Part shown: positions 19,059 to 28,116 of the stretch, in pieces
Layout of the letters: every line of letters starts with the position of its first letter
Position numbering within the stretch: the first letter of the stretch is position 1
NCBI GenBank assembly: GCA_022769665.1
Contig: JALEIR010000036.1
Span: 20,952-84,951, forward strand
Direction of reading: 5' to 3'
DNA length: 64,000 bases
DNA from: Lachnospiraceae bacterium
Lineage (GTDB): Bacteria; Bacillota; Clostridia; Lachnospirales; Lachnospiraceae
The notes under the pieces: generated by a model
What the model was told of the DNA's origin: nothing
Databases searched by the model: none
What the model saw: the letters and a program-made list of their open reading frames with translations, nothing else
Made by a program: the position numbers and the translations under genes

Positions 19059-21275
19059 ATGAAAAACGGTAACCATGTGGAACTTCTTGCACCGGCCGGT
19101 AACCCGGATTCATTTTACGGTTCCGTAAACGCAGGTGCTGATGCTGTTTATCTTGCAGGAAACCGATTCGGTGCAAGAGCATACGCAGATAACTTTACTA
19201 CAGATGAACTTCTGGAATGTATTCGTTACGGACATCTGAGAAATATTAAATTATATTTAACCGTCAACACTTTGATAAAAGAAAATGAGATAAACGAGTT
19301 ATACGACTACATGAAGCCTTTATACGAAGCCGGCTTGGATGCTGTAATTGTACAGGATTTCGGTGTTTTTCATTACCTTAGAGAACATTTTCCGAATCTT
19401 GAACTGCATGCAAGCACACAGATGACATTGTGCAGCAGCTTCGGCGCACGTTTACTAAAAGAAATGGGAGCAACACGCATTGTCCCTGCAAGGGAATTGA
19501 GTTTAAGAGAACTGAAAAAAATAAAAGAAAATGTGGATATCGAATTGGAAGTGTTTATTCATGGAGCAATGTGTTATTGCTATTCAGGACAATGTCTTTT
19601 CAGCAGTGTTCTCGGAGGAAGAAGCGGGAACAGAGGACGCTGCGCACAGCCTTGCAGGCTGCCGTATTCTGTTATTACAAACGATAAAAAGAGTACAGAG
19701 GCTTATTACTTAAGCTTGAAAGATATGTGCACCATTGATTACATCCCTGAACTATTGGAAGCGGGAATCGATTCATTTAAAATAGAAGGCAGAATGAAAA
19801 AGCCGGAATATGCAGCAGGAGTCACAGCAATCTATCGTAAATATATAGACTATTATTATGCCTTGAAAGATAAATTCGGGAAAGAAACTGCGAAGGAAAA
19901 GTTTTGTGTGGAGCAGTGCGACAGGGATAATTTAAAAGATTTGTACATCAGAAGCGAAATACAGGATGGGTATTTTAAGAAGCACAACGGAAGAGAAATG
20001 ATAACCATTTGCAGCCCATCTTATAACGGCAGTAATGAAAAACTTCTGGAGAAAATACAAAAAGACTATCTTTCCGGAAAGGACAAGCTTCCTGTCAATA
20101 TAAGAGCGGTTTTCTGTGAGAAGGAGGCTGCAGAAATAACCCTAGATTATCAGGGAGAAATGATTACCGTAACAGGGGAAACTGTCGAAACGGCAAACAA
20201 ACAGCCAATTACGGAAGATAATATCAGAAAACAATTGGGAAAACTGGGAGACAGCTCGTTTTACGCGGAGAAAATGCAGATTCAAGTGAGTAATCATGCT
20301 TTCTATTCCTTAAAACAAATAAATGAACTGCGTCGACAAGCAGTTTTCGCTCTGGAGAATAAGCTTTTGTCTGAAAAACTGAATCGGGCAGGAAAAGTTT
20401 CTTGCCTTTGTAATGCAGATTCTGAAGAAAGAAAATTTGAATGTGACAATTATTCGTATCGGGAAAATGATTTCAGTATTTCCGTAGAGACAAGGGAGCA
20501 ACTGATTGCACTAAACGACTGGACAAAAAGACATGTTAAATATTCTCCGTCAATTGTGTATGTACCGGGTGATTTGCTGGAGAATGAAGAAATATGGAGT
20601 ATTTGCAAAGATTTAGCGAATTATTGCTCGGTTTTTGTTTCGATGCCCTATATTTTAAGAGAAGATGACAAAGCATATCTGCAGGAATTGTATAAACAGG
20701 TAGCGAATTCTGCGTTTTTGGAGGGATTTTTGATTCGTTCCGCTGACGGAATCGGCTTTTTGGAGCAATTTGACAAGAAATGCAAGTGGCATCTGGATAC
20801 TAATATATATGTATGGAATCGTGACGCTTTACAACAGCTTGGAGAAAAGGCAGACAGCTTCTGCCTGCCGTATGAATTAAAGGCTTCAGAACAACGCAAA
20901 CTGCTGAAAAGCGGATTTTGCTTCGAAAAGATTATTTATGGCAGAATCCCAATGATGATTACGGCAAACTGTGTTTTAAAGACATCTGACAGATGCATGA
21001 AAAACAACAAAGTGAAAAGTATTCTGGTTGACCGTTACGAAAAGGAATTTCCTGTGATGCGTAACTGCCGTCATTGTATAAATACTATTTATAACAGTGT
21101 TCCGCTGTCCCTGCATCGTGAACTGCAAAAATGGAACGGTTCTGTGAGAATGAGGCTTCAGCTTACAGTGGAAGACAGAGTAGAAACGGAAAAGCTTCTG
21201 ACATTTTTCATTACAGGAGAGGGAAATGCACCGGAAGAATATACGACCGGACACGAAAAACGTGGTGTGGAATAA
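19059..21275 (+). CDS. U32 family protein, RlhA/TrhP-like RNA hydroxylation enzyme
   Basis: Protein of 738 residues. The N-terminal U32 domain (~8-330) begins LLAPAGNPDSFYGSVNAGADAVYL and contains the family signature EVFIHGAMCYCYSGQC (~168-183), followed by CAQPCR. These cysteines are thought to hold an iron-sulfur cluster. A long C-terminal part corresponds to the DUF3656-type extension. Although historically called collagenase-like proteases, characterised relatives (RlhA, TrhP) hydroxylate rRNA or tRNA cytidine/uridine using prephenate. The extended form suggests an RlhA-like role on 23S rRNA. That target is inference. The gene stands between a terminator and the ftsW-like gene. Confidence 0.85.
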   Translation: MKNGNHVELLAPAGNPDSFYGSVNAGADAVYLAGNRFGARAYADNFTTDELLECIRYGHLRNIKLYLTVNTLIKENEINELYDYMKPLYEAGLDAVIVQDFGVFHYLREHFPNLELHASTQMTLCSSFGARLLKEMGATRIVPARELSLRELKKIKENVDIELEVFIHGAMCYCYSGQCLFSSVLGGRSGNRGRCAQPCRLPYSVITNDKKSTEAYYLSLKDMCTIDYIPELLEAGIDSFKIEGRMKKPEYAAGVTAIYRKYIDYYYALKDKFGKETAKEKFCVEQCDRDNLKDLYIRSEIQDGYFKKHNGREMITICSPSYNGSNEKLLEKIQKDYLSGKDKLPVNIRAVFCEKEAAEITLDYQGEMITVTGETVETANKQPITEDNIRKQLGKLGDSSFYAEKMQIQVSNHAFYSLKQINELRRQAVFALENKLLSEKLNRAGKVSCLCNADSEERKFECDNYSYRENDFSISVETREQLIALNDWTKRHVKYSPSIVYVPGDLLENEEIWSICKDLANYCSVFVSMPYILREDDKAYLQELYKQVANSAFLEGFLIRSADGIGFLEQFDKKCKWHLDTNIYVWNRDALQQLGEKADSFCLPYELKASEQRKLLKSGFCFEKIIYGRIPMMITANCVLKTSDRCMKNNKVKSILVDRYEKEFPVMRNCRHCINTIYNSVPLSLHRELQKWNGSVRMRLQLTVEDRVETEKLLTFFITGEGNAPEEYTTGHEKRGVE

Positions 21276-21300
21276 GATTAAGTAGGAAAAGGTATCTGAA

Positions 21301-22623
21301 ATGAAAGAATATATTACAGAATTATCGAAATATGGAATTACAGCGTGCATGCTGATTTATACGATAAGCAGTTATGTCTGTTTTATTCCGGTAAAAGAAA
21401 AGAGAAAAGAAAATATCGGATTATATATCTTTCAGTGTGTTTTCCTTTTCATGACACAACTTCTGTGCTTTGCTAACCTGACTGTTGCCAGCGGAAATTA
21501 CGAGTATATTTTTCTCTATGTTTTTGTGCAGATTTTTCTGCTTGCCATTATTGCAATGGTTCCCTTGATTTATGAGACAGTGAATCGGTTTTTGTTAAAT
21601 AATATGTGTATGCTTCTGGGAACGGGATTATGTATTATATCCAGATTGTCTTTTAAAAAATCAGTGAAGCAGTATATCATCGCATTGGCATCTCTTACCA
21701 TTTCACTTATGATACCCTACTTTCTGTCAAGGGTTCACTTTCTGAAAAAGCTGACATGGGTATATGGTCTCGTCGGATTTGGTGTTTTGAGCACTGTATT
21801 GCTTTTGGGAGAGATAACACATGGTTCAAAAATTACATTCACAATGTTTGAAAATATAACATTTCAGCCGTCTGAATTTGTGAAAATTATTTTTGTGTTT
21901 TTCCTTGCAGGAGCATTATGGGAAAAACGAACATTCGACAGAGTCGCCCTGACGGCTGTATTTGCAGGTGCCCATGTAATCGTACTGGTTCTGTCAAAAG
22001 ATTTGGGAAGCGCTCTTATTTTTTTTGTGGGCTATGTTTTTGTGGTATTTACCGCAACAGGAAATATTCTCTACCTTCTTCTGGGCGCTGCCGGTGGAAG
22101 CGGAGCGGCATATGCTGCTTATAAAATATTTTCACATGTACAAACCAGAGTTCTTGCATGGCGGGATCCATGGAGCCATCTGACAGATGAGAGTTGGTCC
22201 ATTACACAATCACTCTTTGCCATGGGCAGCGGAAGCTGGTTTGGAATGGGGCTTTTAAAGGGCAATCCAAAATCCATACCCTATGTGGATCAGGATTTTA
22301 TTTTTTCATCCATATGTGAAGAATTGGGCGTTATTTTCGGTGTATGTTTGATACTGATTACCTTAAGCTGTTTTATCAATATTTGTAAGATTGCAGTCGA
22401 AGTGAAGGACCGCTTTTATCAATTAATTGTATATGGTATCGGAATCATGTATATATTTCAAATTTTCCTTACTGTAGGCGGAGGTATGAATCTGATTCCG
22501 TTGACAGGTGTGACGCTTCCGTTTATCAGCTATGGCGGAAGTTCCTGCATGACAACAATGATGATGTTTTTTATTGTACAGGGAATTTATATCCGTATGC
22601 AACAGGAAGGAGGGAAGGCATGA
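21301..22623 (+). CDS. FtsW/RodA/SpoVE family protein with extra N-terminal helices
   Basis: SEDS-type peptidoglycan glycosyltransferase of 440 residues. The C-terminal ~330 residues carry the family pattern: ITFQPSEFVKIIFV, SKDLGSALIFF (containing the catalytic Asp region), RVLAWRDPW, QSLFAMGSGSWFGMGL and LPFISYGGSS. About 95 residues of additional hydrophobic sequence (three or four helices) precede the canonical start. Its stop overlaps the start of the penicillin-binding protein gene (ATGA), so the polymerase and transpeptidase are probably made together as a pair. Whether it serves elongation, division or sporulation is not evident. Confidence 0.9.
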   Translation: MKEYITELSKYGITACMLIYTISSYVCFIPVKEKRKENIGLYIFQCVFLFMTQLLCFANLTVASGNYEYIFLYVFVQIFLLAIIAMVPLIYETVNRFLLNNMCMLLGTGLCIISRLSFKKSVKQYIIALASLTISLMIPYFLSRVHFLKKLTWVYGLVGFGVLSTVLLLGEITHGSKITFTMFENITFQPSEFVKIIFVFFLAGALWEKRTFDRVALTAVFAGAHVIVLVLSKDLGSALIFFVGYVFVVFTATGNILYLLLGAAGGSGAAYAAYKIFSHVQTRVLAWRDPWSHLTDESWSITQSLFAMGSGSWFGMGLLKGNPKSIPYVDQDFIFSSICEELGVIFGVCLILITLSCFINICKIAVEVKDRFYQLIVYGIGIMYIFQIFLTVGGGMNLIPLTGVTLPFISYGGSSCMTTMMMFFIVQGIYIRMQQEGGKA

Positions 22624-24035
22624 GTACAAAAACATCCATTATCGTAAGCTGTGGATTGTTTACGACGCTATTTTTGTTTATGGCCGGTTTCCTTGTCCGT
22701 TTTGTATCGGAAAACCAACAGGACATGGTGAATAATAGCTATAATTCCCGCCAGGAAATTCTTTTATCCCAAAACTACAGGGGAACCATCTATTCCCGTG
22801 ACGGAGAAATCCTTGCTGAGACAGTTATGGATTCTGCTCAAAATGAGACAAGAGTTTACCCTTTTGAAAATCTTTTTTCTCATGTGGTGGGATATTCTAC
22901 CAACGGAAGAATGGGGGTAGAAGCTCAGGCAAATTATTATCTGATTAATACAAATACTTCAATCAGCAATAAAGTCGCTAACGATATGGCCGGCGTTAAA
23001 AACCCGGGAGATAATGTGTTTACAACTCTTGATGTCCAAATACAGCAAGTGGCGGATGAACAGCTGAGCATCTATAAAGGAGCTGTTGTGGTAACTGAGG
23101 TTTCTACCGGAAAAATTCTTGCAATGGTTTCTCATCCTGATTTTGATCCAAATGAGATTTCGGAAATTTGGTCATCTTTGATTTCCGACAGTGAAAGCTC
23201 TGTCCTTGTAAATCGTGCAACACAGGGGCTTTATCCTCCGGGATCAACTTTTAAAATAATTACTGCCCTGGAATATATCAGAGAAAATCCGGATTCTTTT
23301 CAAAAATACAATTTTAAATGTCCGGGATATTATAAGTATGACGGTAACCGTATTAATTGTTATCACGGTATCAGTCACGGTAATGTGGACTTTGAGCGTT
23401 CCTTTGCAAAATCATGTAATTCATCTTTTGCAAATATTGGAATGACATTGGATAGAGCTTCTTTTTCAAATACACTTCAAGAATTGCTGTTTGGGGGAGA
23501 GCTTCCGCTAACCTTAAGTTATTCTCAAAGCAGTACAGTGGTATCTACAGAAATGTCCGACAATGATATGATGCAGACCTCAATAGGACAGGGTCAAACA
23601 CAGATTACACCGATTCATCTAAATATGATTACGAGTGCCATTGCAAATGACGGCATTTTGATGAAGCCTTATGTGGTAGAGCATGTGGAAAATGCAGAAG
23701 GGAATGTTATTAAAAATTTTAAATCGCAGGAATACAGAAGAATAATGACCGATGAAGAAGCTGCGATTTTGAGAGAATTAATGACAGCTGTAGTAGAAGA
23801 AGGTACTGCGAAAAAATTGTCCGGGTTGAGCTATACGGCTGCGGGAAAGACAGGTTCTGCCGAGTATGGTTCCGTAAAAGGGGAAAGTCATGCATGGTTT
23901 ACAGGCTTTGCTCCGGCAGAAAATCCGGAAGTTTGTGTTACGATTATCGTCGAGGGTGCCGGCAGTGGCGGCGATTATGCGGTACCTATTGCAAGAAGAA
24001 TATTTGATGCCTATTTTCGGGAAACAAAAAAATAA
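22620..24035 (+). CDS. Class B penicillin-binding protein (transpeptidase)
   Basis: Monofunctional peptidoglycan transpeptidase, 471 residues, partner of the SEDS protein with which it overlaps by four bases. An N-terminal membrane anchor (~5-30) precedes a short dimerisation region (YRGTIYSRDGEILAET) and the catalytic domain. The active-site motifs are all present: PGSTFK (Ser ~206), SCN (~263) and KTGSAE (~408). The N-terminal pedestal is small compared with PBP2/FtsI proteins, like the PbpA proteins paired with RodA in Actinobacteria. It acts on the outer face of the membrane. Confidence 0.92.
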   Translation: MSTKTSIIVSCGLFTTLFLFMAGFLVRFVSENQQDMVNNSYNSRQEILLSQNYRGTIYSRDGEILAETVMDSAQNETRVYPFENLFSHVVGYSTNGRMGVEAQANYYLINTNTSISNKVANDMAGVKNPGDNVFTTLDVQIQQVADEQLSIYKGAVVVTEVSTGKILAMVSHPDFDPNEISEIWSSLISDSESSVLVNRATQGLYPPGSTFKIITALEYIRENPDSFQKYNFKCPGYYKYDGNRINCYHGISHGNVDFERSFAKSCNSSFANIGMTLDRASFSNTLQELLFGGELPLTLSYSQSSTVVSTEMSDNDMMQTSIGQGQTQITPIHLNMITSAIANDGILMKPYVVEHVENAEGNVIKNFKSQEYRRIMTDEEAAILRELMTAVVEEGTAKKLSGLSYTAAGKTGSAEYGSVKGESHAWFTGFAPAENPEVCVTIIVEGAGSGGDYAVPIARRIFDAYFRETKK

Positions 24036-24107
24036 GTTGCGCTTCCATAAGGATTGGTCTATACTGTTTTTAGTTGTGTACAGGCACACCAATCAGGAGG
24101 AATTGCA

Positions 24108-24560
24108 ATGATAGAAGCAACAAGCTGTGGTGGTGTGGTAATATTTCGTGGAAAAATTCTTCTTTTATACAAGAATTATAAGAATAAGTATGAAGGTTGG
24201 GTTTTACCTAAAGGCACTGTTGAGCAGGGAGAAGAATTCAAGGATACTGCGCTCAGGGAAGTGCTGGAGGAATCGGGAGCGAAAGCCACCATCATAAAGT
24301 ATATCGGGAAAAGCGAATATTCATTTACGGTTCCCGAGGATATCGTGGAGAAAGAAGTACATTGGTATCTGATGATGGCAGACAGTTATTACAGCAAGCC
24401 ACAAAGAGAAGAGTTTTTTGTAGACTCCGGTTTTTACAAGTATCATGAGGCTTTCCATTTATTAAAATTTTCGAATGAAAAGCAAATATTGGAAAAAGCA
24501 TACAATGAATATCTGGAATTGAAAAAAAACAATTTATGGGGCAGCCGAAAATACTATTAA
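24108..24560 (+). CDS. Nudix hydrolase
   Basis: Protein of 150 residues. The Nudix box is visible from GTVEQGEEFKDTALREV to LEESGA (about residues 39-61), with the REVLEE core that binds Mg. An N-terminal strand SCGGVVIF and WVLPKG complete the fold. Members hydrolyse nucleoside diphosphates linked to another group; the general pattern resembles Ap4A or (d)NTP hydrolases but specificity is unknown. ATG 24108 follows AGGAGGAATTGCA, a near-ideal site; upstream in-frame codons lack one. It is convergent with the HD-GYP gene, with which it shares a terminator. Confidence 0.88.
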   Translation: MIEATSCGGVVIFRGKILLLYKNYKNKYEGWVLPKGTVEQGEEFKDTALREVLEESGAKATIIKYIGKSEYSFTVPEDIVEKEVHWYLMMADSYYSKPQREEFFVDSGFYKYHEAFHLLKFSNEKQILEKAYNEYLELKKNNLWGSRKYY

Positions 24561-24573
24561 GTATTTTCGGCTG
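24542..24573. terminator. Bidirectional terminator
   Basis: CAGCCGAAAATAC pairs with GTATTTTCGGCTG; T-rich tracts lie on both sides. It serves the Nudix gene and the convergent HD-GYP gene. Confidence 0.85.
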
Positions 24574-24581
24574 TTTGTCAT

Positions 24582-25634
24582 TCAGAGATTTTTGATTATT
24601 TGAAATTGAGGATTTTCCATCAAATCAAGAATTTGATTATTTTCATTTTTTAGTATCGGTCTTGAAAGCGTACCGGGATGAATAACAAATACTTCCCATA
24701 CGGATTCATCATTTAACTGAACCGTCGATCCAATCTGTGCGTCAGCTATTCGTTTCATCAATGGAATCAATAATGTCGGATCGTACTTTTGCATGTCCCT
24801 TTCAAAATTTCCCAAAATTTGAAGAGGCGTAAGGGCATTTCTATAGGCTCTGGGAGAAGCCATGGCAATATAAGTATCTATAATGGCAATATATTTTGCG
24901 AAAATATCAATTTTACTACCTTTCATATGGTACGGGTAACCGCTTCCGTCCATTCTCTCGTGATGCATAATGACTGCATTTTTAATTCTGTTATCAAGAG
25001 TGGTATTTCTGATAATACTGTAACCGATTTCGGGATGTTTCTTTACCATTGCGTATTCTTCGTCCGTTAACTTTCCCGGTTTCCATAAGAGATCATAAGG
25101 GAGCTTCAGCTTACCTATGTCATAATAAAAGCCGGAGAGTATCAAAGCATTTTTATCCTCACCCCGCATACTAAGCCAGTCCGCAAAAGTACCTGCAAGC
25201 AGGGCGGAATTAAGGCAGTGGTTAAAAGTAAGTTCGTCTTCATTAGGTACCAGATTATAGAGAAAATCCAAAAGAGCAGAACCGTTTTGGTATGTGGATT
25301 GAATATCCTGATAGATAGATAACAGGGCATCGTCAGGAATCTGCAATCCGGTTGTAGCAAAAGCAAGCATCATCTGTTTGTAGAGCATAAGACTGTCAGA
25401 ATGCTTTTGCTCAAATAGTTTGAATGCTTCGTTATATCTAATTTTTTCATAATGAGTGGTAGCAAGATCTATATCCTCTTTTATTGTAACACACATAATG
25501 GAATACCGTTTCAGACGCTCCAAAACATTTTCGTCAACAACGGTATCTGCGGAAAAAAGCTTTTTCCCTTGGTATTCAACGTCTTCCCCAAGAATCATTC
25601 CGGGCTGTAGCGCCATACGTGCTATGGATTTCAT
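24582..25634 (-). CDS. HD-GYP domain protein with altered HD motif
   Basis: Protein of 350 residues. The HD-GYP domain spans roughly 120-300. It keeps His139 (TFNHCLNSA), HHERMDGSGYP (224-234) and later helices, but the defining His-Asp is Tyr171-Asp172 (FYYDIGKLKLP instead of the usual HDIGK). Intact HD-GYP proteins hydrolyse cyclic di-GMP with a two- or three-iron centre; loss of the first HD His should impair metal binding, so this copy may bind rather than degrade the nucleotide. The N-terminal ~115 residues form an unrecognised domain. RBS GGAGGC lies just upstream. The gene is divergent from a decayed chemotaxis receptor. Confidence 0.85.
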   Translation of the reverse strand: MKSIARMALQPGMILGEDVEYQGKKLFSADTVVDENVLERLKRYSIMCVTIKEDIDLATTHYEKIRYNEAFKLFEQKHSDSLMLYKQMMLAFATTGLQIPDDALLSIYQDIQSTYQNGSALLDFLYNLVPNEDELTFNHCLNSALLAGTFADWLSMRGEDKNALILSGFYYDIGKLKLPYDLLWKPGKLTDEEYAMVKKHPEIGYSIIRNTTLDNRIKNAVIMHHERMDGSGYPYHMKGSKIDIFAKYIAIIDTYIAMASPRAYRNALTPLQILGNFERDMQKYDPTLLIPLMKRIADAQIGSTVQLNDESVWEVFVIHPGTLSRPILKNENNQILDLMENPQFQIIKNL

Positions 25635-25748
25635 CTATAATGCCTCCTCGTGGTTCTTCTTTTTTAGTATAAAATATTTTGCAAAAAAGTCAACAGTCCA
25701 TAACGGTTTTGTCGAATTGTTGTCAAATATGTATACTTTTGTCAGAAT

Positions 25749-26289
25749 ATGGAGTATAATCTTTTAAAGAATATAAGAACGGTTGGTATTCTCAGTATAG
25801 GAACATCCCGCAGTTTTACGGATGGGCAATCTAAAGAAAATCTTGCACTGACTGCACAGGCAACTGCGGGTGAAATTGATTCAACCTTGGCTATGATAGA
25901 GCAATCTGTAAACAGCTTGAGTCAGATTACTGTAACAACAATCACTGATTTTCATAAGTTTCAAACTTCCTCCTCATATGTAAAAGAGTGTACAGATGCG
26001 CTGAAAACTGCTGTACAAACCTTTGCAGAAAACATCATACTGCAGTGGCCGATAAAATATTCTTACATTGACGCAAAAGCTGACTGACATTTCGGAGACA
26101 ATTGCAAATATCAGTGCAACCATTCAGGAATCAAGTACAGGCATTCAGAAAATTGCGGAGGAGACCTCAAGCATGACCGAGGAGACCTCAAGCATGACCG
26201 CGGAGACCGCAAATAATACAGAATTGGCGACAGAGAGTAAAGAAACTGTACAGGAACTTGCAAAGATTGTGGAACAGTTTAAGTTATAG
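25749..26289 (+). pseudogene. Decayed methyl-accepting chemotaxis protein
   Basis: Two overlapping frames together give scattered pieces of a chemoreceptor. The first (25749-26087) holds an N-terminal stretch, ENLALTAQATAGEIDSTLAMIEQS, typical of the segment before a Cache sensor domain. The second (from about 26068) gives LTDISETIANISATIQESS and an ending ELAKIVEQFKL, typical of the signalling domain C-terminus. Membrane helices, most of the sensor and the conserved hairpin tip are missing, and at least two frameshifts lie between the pieces. It contains a 21-base tandem duplication (see repeat). No other motility gene is in the window. Confidence 0.75.
26158..26199 (+). repeat. Tandem 21-bp duplication in chemoreceptor relic
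   Basis: Two exact consecutive copies of a 21-base unit (26158-26178 and 26179-26199) encode EETSSMT twice, and a partial third copy (GCGGAGACC) follows. Each unit is seven codons, a heptad length that keeps the coiled coil in register. Confidence 0.9.
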
Positions 26290-26336
26290 CAGAAGAGTCA
26301 ACGGATTTTCTCCTGATTTAAAGTTACATCTTTTGG

Positions 26337-26365
26337 GTTACAAACAGGAAAGCTTATGTTATAAT
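26337..26365 (+). promoter_or_regulatory. Promoter of ytfI-gerW cluster
   Basis: GTTACA and a perfect TATAAT lie 17 bases apart, with an extended -10 TG (TGTTATAAT). The start of the first gene is about 50 bases downstream. The spacing fits the main vegetative sigma factor better than a forespore sigma. Confidence 0.55.
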
Positions 26366-26418
26366 ATGGAATGTAATTCATTGTCCGGCAGAAAGTATGT
26401 GTTCAAAGGAACTATGTT

Positions 26419-26748
26419 ATGGTATTACAGCTTACTTATCAGCCTGATTTGTATCTTGGCAGGAGCATAAAAAAGAAAAAACTGGATAAACTGAAAAAGA
26501 AGCTGGAAAATACCCCCTTGCTTTCCGGTGTGTTTTTGATTACCATTTCAAAAAATTCCTCAGACCAGCTTGAAATCTTTGACGCTAAACAGCTTGCACA
26601 AAAATACTATGAAAATAATCCGCCTCATGTGGTGGGAATAGCGGGAAATTATGACGAAGCAGTAGAAACAGTGGAACAAATAGTTCGGGAATGTCTGTGT
26701 AAAAGAGGTGATTGCGCCCTGAAGGAGTATCTGTTATGTGGGATGTAG
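26419..26748 (+). CDS. Conserved hypothetical protein before ytfI-gerW
   Basis: Protein of 109 residues, not recognised. It is soluble, with a basic segment at ~15-27 (RSIKKKKLDKLKKKL) and a hydrophobic strand GVFLITIS. The second half is helical and ends in a cysteine-bearing segment (CLCKRGDCALKEYLLCG). ATG 26419 is chosen because AAAGGA lies eight bases upstream and the frame stays open to the next gene, whose start it overlaps by 13 bases. The overlap and shared promoter indicate cotranscription with the sporulation-linked DUF2953 and GerW genes. Confidence 0.65.
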   Translation: MVLQLTYQPDLYLGRSIKKKKLDKLKKKLENTPLLSGVFLITISKNSSDQLEIFDAKQLAQKYYENNPPHVVGIAGNYDEAVETVEQIVRECLCKRGDCALKEYLLCGM

Positions 26749-27617
26749 TTTTATCTGTTTTGTCAATTTTCGGTGGCATCCTTCTGGTATTGCTGATTTT
26801 TGCGGCTGTATTTCTGCTCCTAGTGCTTTTTTATCCAATTACATATCGTGTCAGAGGGCAAAAAACAGTTGAGGAAAAATGGATTCTGGCAAAAATAAAA
26901 TGGCTTTCCGGACTGTTGCAGATCAAATATTCCTACCCTGAACCGGGAAATGTTACGGTTAGGCTGTTTGGCAGGAAAGTATTTGATACCAATGAGAAGA
27001 GGACAAAAAAGAAACAACAGGAAAGCAATACGGATAAAAGTACTGCGAAATCCGAAGAAAAAACGAAAGAACAGTCATTTGAGCAACAAACAGAATTATC
27101 TTCAAGCGATAGTGAAAGGAAAAACAAAACAAAAGAAGTATCTGAACCAAACAAAGTATCGGGAGAAAACATTCAGAATGATAATAGTGAAGTTCACACG
27201 AAAGAACAGGAGTCTTCAAACACCGAAAAAATTGATAAAATAAGAAAATACACGCAAATTCTGAAGGAAAAAGAAACGGCAGAGCTTTGGAAACATGTAA
27301 AGCTTCGGTTGTTGAAGATATTAAAAAGTATTCGTCCCAGACATATCAGGGCAGATATTATTTTCGGTACCGGGTCTCCGGATACGACCGGATATGTTTT
27401 CGGAATATATGGAATGCTATCACCATACCTTGGGAAAAAGGTAAATGTAACCCCGGATTTTACGCGCGCTGTCTTTCAGGGAGACGCCGATATTTCAGGC
27501 CACATTACCGTATTTGTATTGATGATAAACGGCTTAAAATTATTGCTTGACAAAAGGCTTCATTTATTCCTGAAAAAGTGCAAAAAAATCGACAATGTAA
27601 CGAAGCAGAAAGAGTAA
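26736..27617 (+). CDS. ytfI: DUF2953 (YtfI-like) sporulation-associated membrane protein
   Basis: Protein of 293 residues. One strong N-terminal membrane helix (~7-32, FGGILLVLLIFAAVFLLLVL) is followed by a small basic domain and a long, highly charged low-complexity region (~95-180: Lys, Glu, Ser, Gln). The C-terminal DUF2953 part contains IRADIIFGTGSPDTTGYVFG and a YLGKKVNVTPDF segment. In Bacillus subtilis ytfI sits beside ytfJ (gerW), exactly as here, so a spore role is likely though the biochemical function is unknown. ATG 26736 follows AAGGAG; the start codon 24 bases earlier has no site. Confidence 0.82.
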   Translation: MWDVVLSVLSIFGGILLVLLIFAAVFLLLVLFYPITYRVRGQKTVEEKWILAKIKWLSGLLQIKYSYPEPGNVTVRLFGRKVFDTNEKRTKKKQQESNTDKSTAKSEEKTKEQSFEQQTELSSSDSERKNKTKEVSEPNKVSGENIQNDNSEVHTKEQESSNTEKIDKIRKYTQILKEKETAELWKHVKLRLLKILKSIRPRHIRADIIFGTGSPDTTGYVFGIYGMLSPYLGKKVNVTPDFTRAVFQGDADISGHITVFVLMINGLKLLLDKRLHLFLKKCKKIDNVTKQKE

Positions 27618-27637
27618 AGATAAGCAGGAGGAAAGAA

Positions 27638-28054
27638 ATGGCAGATAAAGAAAACTTTCAGGGAGTTGTAGAATCATTATTAAAAGGAATGGATACAGTG
27701 CTTTCAACAAAGACTGTTGTTGGAGAAGCAACTCAGGTAGGTGATACCATTATTTTACCACTTGTTGATGTATCTTTCGGAGTTGGTGCAGGAGCAGGAA
27801 ATAATGGGCAAAAGAATTCAGCATCAGGAGCAGGAGGACTTGGCGGTAAAATGACTCCAAGTGCAGTTCTTGTCATTAAAGACGGTTCCACCAAACTTGT
27901 TAACATCAAGAATCAGGATACTGTCACAAAAATCCTGGATATGATTCCGGATATTGTAGACAAATTTACAAAGCCCAAAGAGAAGGATGATATGTCCGAT
28001 GCGGAGGTAGTTGATATTGCTTTCCCTGAGGATAAGAAGAATCCTGAGCAATAG
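27638..28054 (+). CDS. gerW: Spore protein GerW (YtfJ) family
   Basis: Protein of 138 residues. It has the family pattern ESLLKGMDTVLSTKTVVGEAT, IILPLVDVSFGVGAGAG, a glycine-rich loop, and PSAVLVIKDGSTKLVNI followed by a C-terminal helix (DMIPDIVDKF) and acidic tail. In B. subtilis the protein is made in the forespore under sigma F/G and is needed for efficient L-alanine germination. ATG 27638 follows GGAGGAAAGAA. It is next to the DUF2953 gene, the conserved order in sporulating Firmicutes, and so supports the view that this organism makes spores. Confidence 0.9.
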   Translation: MADKENFQGVVESLLKGMDTVLSTKTVVGEATQVGDTIILPLVDVSFGVGAGAGNNGQKNSASGAGGLGGKMTPSAVLVIKDGSTKLVNIKNQDTVTKILDMIPDIVDKFTKPKEKDDMSDAEVVDIAFPEDKKNPEQ

Positions 28055-28116
28055 TTCTGCATATAATAGAGCGAGAAATAAAGTTTATACAGAGAATGCC
28101 TGTACGGAAGGGTACT

